Shown piece after piece: positions 24,101-33,353 of a DNA stretch of 64,000 bases. This DNA comes from Phragmites australis (lineage: Eukaryota > Streptophyta > Magnoliopsida > Poales > Poaceae). The stretch's first letter is position 1, and each line of letters opens with the position of its first letter. Location: assembly GCF_958298935.1 (NCBI RefSeq), contig NC_084933.1, positions 6,183,001 through 6,247,000 of the forward strand, read 5' to 3'. The notes below the pieces were generated by a model, which had not been told where the DNA came from, did not search any database, and was given only the letters and a program-made list of their open reading frames with translations. A program made the translations under genes and the position numbers.

Positions 24101-25530
24101 AGACTCCGGACAATGAAAACAATTGTTGATTTGATCCGAATGAGAAATGATTCAAATTAAAAAACTTGAGATTGGAAAGATCACTAGATAAGCACCACGA
24201 CTCTCAAGTTTTAATTTAAACCAAAAGTGGATCAATTAATGGATTCTTGCAAAAATGAGAGCTTTACATGAGCTTGACATACCACATAGATGCTAGATAA
24301 ACAATAATATCAATTCTAAATGGTATTGCTAAAATGTTCACAAATTATAGGTATTTAAGATGCATAAAGCCTAATACTCCCCCATAATGTGATAATCCAT
24401 TAATATCTCCAAAAGAGAGCCAAATAGAATTCAATAAGACGAATAAAATCAAATAAGGCTCCAAAACCACAATCAACACATGAATATGCAATACATCCTA
24501 TACATACTGGTTATATGACTTACACATACTAGTTGGTAGGAAAAACTAGATGCACTAGAAACAAATTCATAGCACACTTAGCAAGCAATCAAGACATGTA
24601 TGAATATGAAACGAGTGAGCATGGCAAGATTGCAATAAAGTCTACACATACTAGCATAATCATAAGCTCTAAACAAGCATAGATACATAATCTACATATG
24701 CAAAGAGCTAGAAACTTCCAGAAAAAGTGTAGAACAATAAATCTAACACAATGAACAAGAATATGAATTTAAGGCATTGTGATAGAGAGTTACCTTCATA
24801 GAGTGACATTGGGTAATAATAAACATAATTCCACAAAACTTGACTCTTTAATCAATTAGATAAATCTTCAAATATTTAGCCAAGTCTCCAATGCCCTCTA
24901 TTTTACCAAGAGACTAAACACAAATTTTACTTGAAGAAATATTAGTCTCAAAGCACAAAACATAGGATGAGCTCCCCATATATATGTGCATCCAAGTACT
25001 TGAATTACTTGTAATATGCACTTAGTTCATTCAAGAATCTAGAGGAGTTTACCCTATATTTTGAGTTAAGGTACAAAATGACTTTACAATGGAAATACTT
25101 GTGCTAAGAATGAACTTACAACCATGAAATCATGTAAATTAAGTTCATCTTCCATAGCCATCACAAAGTATCCATCACCTACATTATTAACAAGATCTTG
25201 CTCTACTAGAGAGCCGTTAAAAGCATCATATTACACAAAGTATAAATTTTGCTGAAATTTTACCTAGACACATTCAAATGATCACGACCAAAAAAAAAAA
25301 AAGGTGAATATTTGCATCTACGCTAAGCTAAGTGGCTAGATAGCTCAAGTTAGATACTTGTTACCGAGATATTATTGAAGATTGAAATAATGCGATAATC
25401 CACACTCTTGGCACTTCTTTCCAAACATCATGAGAAAACCCAATTTGAAAGAATCTTGATATGAGATATTCAATATAGTTCCTCTCAAGCAAGCCAAGTC
25501 TTCAATGCATCTTCAAGTACCTATTTAGCA
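21146..25530 (-). other. Non-coding interior of the Sirevirus-like element
   Basis: This 4.4-kb AT-rich stretch lies where pol would be expected. No pol domain appears in any frame. It holds extra polypurine-like motifs (CTCCCCCA-type on the plus strand near 21355, 21690 and 24377; CTCCCCTAATTGACATC near 21560 and 21645), many copies of a CAATTGAAA motif (about 21960-23050), and an internal cluster of CCGGAGTATCCGG palindromes (23750-24115) matching those of its LTRs. Confidence 0.8.
23750..24115. repeat. Internal cluster of CCGGAGTATCCGG / CCGGAGACTCCGG palindromes
   Basis: Three to four near-repeated blocks each pair CCGGAGTATCCGGTGAACAC with CCGGAGACTCCGG and are separated by about 100 bp. 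They match the LTR clusters although this is internal, non-LTR sequence of the same element. Confidence 0.85.
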
Positions 25531-25532
25531 AA

Positions 25533-27632
25533 TTAACCACTTTGTGGTACCCAAACCATGTTGAGTCCTTTAAGGTTAGTCATGAAAGATTTAGGCACCC
25601 AAATGGCTTTTGCATTAGCATGAGATGAACTAATCACCTTAGCAATATAAGTACCATTTTTAGCCTTCCTAAGCGATAAATCATTATCAATTGAAGAGTT
25701 AGGCTTAGGAATGTTACCAATAGGACAATTTTTACCAATATGTCCCTTGGCCCGGCAAGTGTAGCAAATGCGGTGCTTGTCCTTGCAAGATGCCTTCTCA
25801 TCTTGCTTCTTGCTTCCTTCCTTGCCGGTGAGCCTCTTCTTTAATGACATAAGACCTTCATTCTTCATGTAGAGGCATGATGCAATTTCATGTCCCTTCT
25901 CATTGCATCCATAACATTTCCTCTTGCTTCTTCTTGTTTTCTTCTTTGGAAGTGTGGTCTTGTCATCAACCTTGTTGGAACACATACAGGCATAGTGTCC
26001 CATGCTTGAGCACTTGAAGCACTTGATATGAGCTATCTTCTTATTGGATTTTGCTTCAAGTCCATGATCTTTGTGCTTCTCACTTTTCCCTTTGCTATCA
26101 ATATTACAAGCAACACTAGGGAAAATATTAGCTTTAGAGCAACAAAGATTAGTAGGCAATTTATCATTGGATATAGAATTGACATTAAATGAATTGTTAG
26201 AACTAGCACATGTTAAATCTACATTATGTAAAGAATGTGTGCTAATGTCCACATGAGGTTTATAGGATTTTACCGTTATTACCATATCCTCATGAGTTAT
26301 TTCTAGCGTAGCATGTGAGTCCACAAGATTTTCATGAGAGCACACAAGCTCATCATGATTTTCTTGCAAAGCCACATGCTTGCTAATGAGCTCCTGAAGT
26401 TGAGCCTTTAGCTCAATATTTTCTTTCTTCAAAGATGCTACATAAGAGTTAGAGTTAGTAGCACAAGCATCATCAACGGGAGAAATAGTGGATTTATCTT
26501 TAGATAAAGAATTGCAATTAGGACATAATTTTTCTAAATCCACTAGAGGCATAGCATCTAATTTATCAATTAAAGAAATATGCTTAACTTTAAGATCCCC
26601 ATAAAGATTAGATAAAGAACTATTAGATTCTTGAAGTTTTTCATATTTCACATTTAAGGCCTTAAGCTCTTCCATTTTCTCAATGAGGAATTCCTCTTAC
26701 CTCTCGAGGCTTTCCTCATGGCCTTCTATTATACGCAAGAGCTTGATCATTTTAGGCATATTCTTTTTTCTCAAAAGGTCAAACCTGAGCTCATTACTAT
26801 CACTAGCACTAGAACTAGCTTTAGCATTATTAATTTCACTTACGGATTTCCTTTTACCTTTTGCCATAAGGCACAATGGAGAATCGATGTGAGGGGATGA
26901 GCACCTTGGAGAAGTAGATGCATCTCTACCTAGGCTTTGTCTCTCATAGACTTCTATTTCCATCAAAAAGTTAGTCTCACAAGTTCTAATAGAAATAGAT
27001 GCATCGTTATGAGAACAAGGAACCATATCATCATGATGAATAGATATTTTAGCACTAGATGATATATAAGGCTTAACAACATTACTAGATATGGAAATTT
27101 CATTGCAAGTGTTATTAAAGTCTAAATGAGGGATTAAACACTCACTTACAACACTCACCATTTCATTACCTTGCTCGTTGTTAAATGTTGGTGAAGTGGA
27201 TGACGGAGTGACATCCTCTTGGACAAAAGAGAAAGTCATTTGGTGCTCTTCATGGTGTGATGATGAAGTAGAGCATTCCACAAATGACGTCTTTGGAAGA
27301 AGTTCTTCTTCATCATATTTGAGCTTGTCATATCTTTCTTTAAAAGTAGTCCAAATGAGATGAGCGTCTTCAAGCGGCAAGATTGATTCAATAACATCTA
27401 TGCTCAAATCATCAAATAAGATATTAGTAGCTTGAGCATTGAGATGTATGCATTTCTCTTCCTCTTCGGGTGATATGAGTTTATCATTAGGAGGAGAAAT
27501 GCTCACATCTACAACTCGCTCTATTTGAGGACCCATGGCCCTAAAGATATTAAGTATACGAGTACTCCAATCACAATAATTAGAACCATCTAAAAGGAGT
27601 GGCTCTACGTGCACTAATCCACTAGTCGACAT
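25533..27632 (-). pseudogene. Sirevirus-type gag gene with one in-frame stop
   Basis: The ATG is at 27630-27632, reading left to 25533. The first 311 codons hold a copia-gag N-terminal region (DGSNYCDW segment, residues about 15-22) and an acidic, Ser-rich middle. A single TAA (26697-26699) interrupts; the same frame then continues for about 388 codons with a coiled-coil-like leucine-rich part and three CCHC knuckles (CFKCSSMGHYACMC, CYGCNEKGHEIASC, CYTCRAKGHIGKNC), ending in a WVPK repeat-like tail. Total is about 699 codons, long for gag as in Sireviruses. Gag packages element RNA. With one stop and no frameshift it is young or recently functional. No pol follows. Confidence 0.88.
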
Positions 27633-27670
27633 CTTTACTCTCTAGGCGGTAAAGCCCGAAAAGAGAGACT

Positions 27671-27684
27671 TGGCTCTGATACCA
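27671..27684 (-). other. Primer-binding site of the Sirevirus-like element
   Basis: On the minus strand this reads TGGTATCAGAGCCA, complementary to initiator tRNA-Met, two bases inside the LTR end CTTTCA. It fixes element orientation as minus. Confidence 0.9.
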
Positions 27685-27686
27685 AT

Positions 27687-30246
27687 TGAAAGGACAATGA
27701 TGTCACCTAGAGCGCGGGGGGGGGGGGGGGGGTGAATAGGCTTTTTACAAAAATTCAACCCTTTCTACCGTTCGTCTAAACTTGCAGCGGAATATAAACT
27801 AACGAGTTTTTCACAAGAGAAAAACCTAAATATGTTAGGCTCAACTAGTGCACAATCACCCTAAATAAGTGTGGAAATTACAATCCTAAGGTGACAAAAA
27901 TTACTCAATTCTAGCAAGAGATATGCAATAAAACTTAAATTGAAAAAGGCTGAAAATACTGTTCATATGCCTGAAATTATTGTTCACCGGAGACTCCGAT
28001 GTAGTTTGGATACTCCGGTGTGTACAGGTCCGAAAACTCCGGTAAAGGCCGGATTCTCCGGGTTTTGTACAGAACTGAGCCTGAAACTGAATAAAATTAA
28101 TGAGTAGAGAGTTCTAGCTCAAACCAAGTGATGTCGTGTGTTCCCGGAGATGATTCCAAGTAGATTCACGAAGAACCTACACTCAAATACACACAAACAA
28201 GTAGATCGAGCATTAAGCACAAAGATTTGAGCAAGAATATAAAAGTAAGGAAACAAGAGAGGACACACAAAGATTTGTTTCCCGAAGTTCGGATTCACCA
28301 CCGTGAATCCTACGTCTCCGTTGAGGAAGCTCCAACGAGCCGGGTCTCTTTCAACCGGTTTCCTCGATCCACTAGCTTTATCTCTTCCCTTTCGGAGGCG
28401 AGATCGGCCTTCACAAACTTTCCCGCGGCTCACCACACGCGCGGGAGCTCACCGGGCAACACCTAGCCGGCTAGGAGGCTTCACCTCTAAGAGTAACAAA
28501 CGCAATCGAACTTCTTGCCGAGAAACTCGAGTGCTCAAGAATGGATTTAGCTCACTTGCACTCAATCTTCCAATCTCTCAACCCAACTCACTTTTCTTCT
28601 CAAATCACACACTAGAATGGAGTGGGAGAGGTTCTTTTGGCTCTAAAAATGTGTTCTTTCGTGCCCCTTGCAGCGGCCCCAAAGGATGGGGTGAGTGGGG
28701 TATAAATAGCCCACTCCAAACAACTAGCCGTTACTGTTTTTGTCAGAACTGACTGGAGTATCCGGTGAACACCGGAGTATCCGGCCCTAAATCTAAATAC
28801 GGCGTCAGAACGGTCACAGAATGTGTCAGAACTAGCCACTGTGCTCTTTTCCGGACTTTTACCGGAGTATCCGGCCTACACCGGAGTATCCGGTCGGTAC
28901 TTAACCCAGAAAACAGCCCCGGAGACTTCCCGGAGTCTCCGGCCACTCCAGGTACCGGAGTATCCAGACTTCACCGGAGTCTCCAGCCTTTCCAGGTACC
29001 GGAGTATCCGACCTACACCGGAGACTCCGGGTACAACACAGCTGACCTCCGAAAAACGGCGATAACTTTTGATCCCGGAGTTCGATTTCGACGATTTTGG
29101 ACTCTATGGAAAGCTTATTCAGAGGGATACACATCCCAACTGAATTCATGATCTAAAACACATAGGATCAAATTAGGAACACTCCAAAACCCATTTTTGA
29201 CACTTCCGCACTTTCCGCTCTGGACTCTTAATAACAAACTCTCACTTTGGGTTTGGTTGGGAACTCTTGAGCACTGAGACGCGACACTTAGCTCACGTTG
29301 CATCCCTCTTAATAGTGCGGCATACTTATACTCAAATTCAAAGATAAAACTCATTTGAACCACTTTGAGCATTTGAAAACTTTCAAGTACTGCTTCTTTC
29401 TTTCAAACCTTGAGGGTTGCTAACTTCCATAAAATCTTCACTCCATCTCTTCTTGATTCTTCGTATGATTGATGTGAATCATCCATAGCTTCCCATGGCC
29501 TCGCACGGTCCATCGGCGCAAAGCCTTTGTTCGCTCTTCACCACCTCCTTGGTCCTTCGGCGCCAAGCCATTTGCTTGCCCTTCACCACGGATGGTCCAT
29601 CGCAGCCGAGTCTTGCTTGCCCTTCACCGTCTTGCCATAGAAAACCACTTTGTATTCGACATCTTCAAGGAATTCATTTTATCAAGTATGGAGTCCACTC
29701 TTGTTCTTCACTCTTGGCATATATGATTTCAATTCAACTTATGCCTTCTTATGGATCCTAACCCCAACTCACTCTCAAGCACAAAGCACATGGGTTAGTC
29801 CATAAAACTCTATTGACAAGCATACCTTTAATTACTTGATCTCCACAAGTAACTTAGCCTTCAAGCTTATTGCTAATGTCATTGAGCTTCTTCTTCTTCT
29901 TATGAGCATCACTAAAATCTCAATGACTTTTGATGCAATTCTTTGAACTCATGACATTTCTCAAAGAATCCATGCTTCATCATTTATGCATCTCCTATGG
30001 AATAACCTAATAGCAATCCTCAATATGATTGTTAGTCCATAGGCATTGTCATCACTTACCCGAGTATCACCTAGAGCTCATTCATCTTGATGCATTTTCA
30101 TTCTTCCCATTCACTTAGAGCTCATGCATATCTCTTATCCATGCATCACCTATAGAACAACCTACTAACAAACTCAACACTATTGTTAGTCCATAGGTAT
30201 TGTCATTAATTACCAAAACCACACATAGGGGCTAGATGTACTTTCA
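27687..30246 (-). repeat. 5' LTR (in element sense) of the Sirevirus-like element
   Basis: This 2,560-bp copy starts TGAAAGGACAATGATG and ends GTACTTTCA. Compared with the 18582-21129 copy it has an expanded G17 run (27716-27732, six G in the other copy) and scattered substitutions. All palindrome clusters and open frames are shared between the two copies. Confidence 0.95.
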
Positions 30247-30251
30247 GGGCC

Positions 30252-30284
30252 TGGGGCGGGCGACCTGCCCAAGGGCCAGCTGGG
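30252..30284. mobile_element. Right end of the probable hAT-type remnant
   Basis: TGGGGCGGGCGACCTGCCC and then AAGGGCCAGCT follow the GGGCC duplication. Inverted, AGCTGGCCCTTGGGC partly mirrors the left end at 17700. The glycosyltransferase match resumes just after it. Confidence 0.4.
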
Positions 30285-30680
30285 GGGGGTCCCTCTGTGC
30301 CAGTTTAGCCCCTCTGATCATGGCCTCCACGGCAACACTAACACCTCAGCCAGCATTGACTTCAGCAGCTGATCACTCTCTTCCTTGCTTCTGAGTCCCT
30401 CCGCCTAGCGTTCGGCAACTTCATGGCCAACCTCAAGGCCGTGGACCCCGGCGCTGATGTGCACATTATGGCGGACATGTTCTTGGCCTGGACGATGGAC
30501 GTCGCACGCGATGCTGATGTGTCCCCCACTCCATTGTCCTCACCTGCGGCTGCTATGGCTCGATAGTTTACTTCTCGTTATGGAACAACATCTCGCTCCC
30601 AACGATCAGCTCCCCTGACGACACCTTCTGGCTACCCTTGTTCCCGAACATCATCGTCCATCGCTTGTTGGTTTTTCACT
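30285..30680 (+). pseudogene. UDP-glycosyltransferase pseudogene, middle fragment
   Basis: In at least three frames this reads an ordered glycosyltransferase segment: SDHGLP-like loop, LITLFLASESLRLAFGNFM, the MADMFLAWTMDVARD strand-helix, then CGCYGSIVYFSLWNN and LPLFPNIIVHR. Frameshifts fall near 30362 and 30525. It continues the fragment at 17555-17700 after a short missing part (about 20 residues by comparison with the family). The C-terminal half with the UDP-sugar-binding PSPG box is absent; the match ends at about 30680 beside unrelated sequence. Confidence 0.75.
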
Positions 30681-31277
30681 AGTCACTAGGATGAAACAAC
30701 CATAAATAACACAAACAAGCAAAAGAACGATGGAATTTTTGTCAACACACGCTGCTATTTTATTTCTCATACAAAGACATGTTACAACTCATGAACACGA
30801 CTCTTTTTCCCAAAGCCCATAGTGAGGTGCCCGCCACTTTCATTATATAGGGGCAAAAAACTAGACTCTGAATCCTACTCCGACGCAATCATATTCCTAC
30901 TCAAACTCTTACTCCTACTGTAAATGTACTAAACTCCTATTAGGACACTACTTCAACTTTGGCCTGGACTAGGCATACCAAAGCTAAACCTATTGTTGAC
31001 ATGTAAAAGTGCCACTCACCAAACACCGGGCACCTTGTGTGTAAAACTGGACCGAAACTTCTGTCAGGATCATATGTTATGATCTTCCAATCGGATGTTC
31101 CGATCTAAGTATCTAATGGGCAGCACCTGGGAAACCCTAGTTGTGGTGCTACACTAGTGGACCTTCGTCATCATCCATGCTCGGAAGGGACCCCGTCATA
31201 GCATAGGTGGTTGACGGCTTGTCCTTGGTCGTCGAGATCAAGAACGTGAAGCAATGTAGATCGGAAAAGAGAATTAG
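30681..31277. mobile_element. Possible LTR-element remnant
   Basis: It contains AAACAACCATAAATAACAC, a TTTATTTCTCATAC segment, a TATATAGGGGC motif near 30844 and repeated CCTACTC-type units (30870-30950), a layout like the remnant at 7230-8260. A palindromic CGGATGTTCCGATC lies near 31093. No paired ends or coding domain were found. Confidence 0.3.
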
Positions 31278-31900
31278 AGACAAAAGGTTTTCCTTTGGTA
31301 TTTAATTAGAGGGGTCACTCTCACAAAAGACAACCTTTTTAAGCGAAACTGGCATGGTAGTGTCCAATGTTGTTTTTGTAATAGCAAGGAGAGTATCCAA
31401 CACTTGTTTTTCGATTGCCAGTTTGCCAAGTTTATTTGGAGAGCGGTGCAGATTGCTTTTGGTATTACACCTCCAAAAAGTATTTCACATGTTTTTGGTA
31501 ACTGGTTATGCAAAATGAACCAAAAGTTGAAATCCCAAATTTTGGTTGGGGCAAGTGCTTTATGTTGGGTCATTTGGCTAACCAGGAATGAAATTATTTT
31601 TGACAAATCAAAGCCAAACACTTACATGCAGGTAATCTTTAGGGAAACACATTGGATCCGACAGTAGTCCTTGCTACAAAAGGAGGAGGCAAGACACCAA
31701 ATGAAGTGGGCGTGCCGTATCCTAGAAACTACGATAATGAAGATTTTCGCTAAGCATAGGTGGATGTTTACTAGGAGGCTCAGACCTTGAAGTTGCCTTT
31801 TGATCATGTTCATGTTTGTGTTTGGTTCTTTTTTTAGTTTTGCCATTTGTTGGCCCTTTTTGCAGCCTACAGCTGAAAAGTTGTAATAATGGATGGTAGC
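31278..31900 (+). mobile_element. LINE 3' fragment (end of ORF2 with reverse-transcriptase zinc-binding domain)
   Basis: An open frame from about 31278 to TAG 31665-31667 encodes the C-terminal zinc-binding domain of plant LINE reverse transcriptases: KVFLWYLIRG, CCFCNSKESIQHLFFDCQFAK (C-x2-C...H...C) and the tryptophan-rich GASALCWVIWLTRNEIIF. Beyond the stop the translation still looks LINE-like to about 31785. Endonuclease and polymerase domains are absent, consistent with the usual 5' truncation of LINE copies. No target duplication was identified. Confidence 0.8.
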
Positions 31901-33240
31901 GTACAGATTCAGCCCGATCGATCCTTGCTTCTTGCTACCACAACGGCACTACTTGTCATTCCCACTATCGATCGCCTACTCCTCACCACGACAGCTCCCA
32001 CATGGAAGGCATGATCTAATTAATATTATATATTCTATAAATACTATGTATTTGTAAAAGTATATAAGGATAGTCTATATCTATCTCGATACGAGATTAG
32101 ATGTAGACACCATGAAATTAGATATAGAGATAACATACTCAGAAACTAATTATACCGAATAAGGAAGGTATCCTCTATTCAGAAAAGATTCCTAGATATT
32201 TGGTATTAAGGGTGAGATGTCTTATTTTTAGATTACATAATGAGAGAATTAAATACAAGATATTTTATTTTTATGAGAATTTCTAGCTTATTTTTTTTAG
32301 CCACAGTGGTGGGACGGACATCTTCTTTTATTAATAAATAGAAGATTAGTTTGAGAAATAAAACTCTTATTTTGAGCTAGGCAGCTAGTTATCTCGTGCT
32401 CTTTTGTCAGACATTTTATTTCCAAATCAGGAAGCATGCATCATCTCTTTTTTTTCCTCCTTCCTCTTCCTTCCCCATTTTTCTCATATTAATCTCCTGT
32501 CAGAATTTGCACTAGCTTACTACACCGCCATGCTGGATATAGCGCTACTACCAGAGTGCTATAGTGCCACCTCACCGGATCCAGTGACATATGTGCCATC
32601 GCCATAGCCCTCCTCGTGCCACTTTGTTGTAGCTTGTGCCATACACATCACTACCTGCAGAAACCGTCTGCACCTTGCGGGATCCCCAGCACCGTCACCA
32701 TATCCCATGTTGCAGGATACTAGCACTGTCGCTGGAACCATAGTTTGTAGGTCTTTTAATTTTCAGATCTAGAGTTGAATTTTTTTTAAAACTTTTTCTT
32801 TTCTAAAACTTGAGACTTTTTTCAGTTGAAACTTTTGAATTGAATGGTTTTTTTGCAGCTAAAACTTTTGACTAGAAACTTTTTTTTTTGAACTTGGAAT
32901 TTTTTAGTTGAAGGCAAAGGGGAGAAAAGAAGGACATCCGACTGCTAACTAGTTCGCCAGCACGCGTGTGCAAACTAGTTGCCCCTTTAGAGATAAGTCG
33001 AGTTCTATTATAGGACAAAAATTAATTTGTGGAATATTTAGAAGATAACATATATTTTTGGGAAAATTGAAAAAAAAACAAGTGCAAAGGAGGCGAAACT
33101 GACTTGCAAGTGGGTTTTTTTTTTTAATTTTCCCTAGATTAAATTATTATATTTGGCACCATACGATCGTCCAATTTCCAATCGGGCGGCTAAGCGACAG
33201 ATCATTTTAGTCCCTGTACTGCTAGAGTAAATCTGATATT
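31901..33240. other. Intergenic region upstream of the EMC8/9 gene
   Basis: AT-rich, with many T-tracts (32780-32905, 33114-33126) and AAACTTTTGA-type repeats between 32790 and 32890 that suggest an old MITE. A short open frame at 32404-32607 has no recognisable domain. The last few hundred bases probably contain the EMC8/9 promoter, but no clear TATA box could be tied to it. Confidence 0.5.
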
Positions 33241-33353
33241 TTGGTCGAATCAGATCTCACGTTTCGGCACACGAGCTGCAGCAGCACCCAGCCAAGAAAC
33301 CCTCCTCCGATCGGAAGCAGCCGAGGCGTCGGCGGCGGAGCAGCAGATCGGAG

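Larger units (their letters stand above)
18577..30251 (-). mobile_element. Non-autonomous Sirevirus-like LTR retrotransposon (gag only), with target duplication
   Basis: The element spans 18582-30246 (11,665 bp), flanked by the 5-bp duplication GGGCC (18577-18581, 30247-30251). LTRs of about 2.55 kb begin TGAAAG and end CTTTCA. Reading right to left, the primer site TGGTATCAGAGCCA (plus-strand complement at 27671-27684), a gag gene and a polypurine tract (21130-21145) are in order, so the element lies on the minus strand. The 6.5-kb interior holds no protease, integrase or reverse transcriptase. Large LTRs, a long gag with several CCHC knuckles, repeated internal polypurine tracts and palindromic LTR motifs point to the Sirevirus lineage of copia. 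It would need pol from a relative. Confidence 0.9.

Noticed and set aside
18868..29035. Regular CCGGAGTATCCGG repeats as a possible CRISPR array
   Set aside because: Repeats are short and palindromic, spacing is irregular, no cas genes exist, and the context is an LTR of a plant nuclear element.
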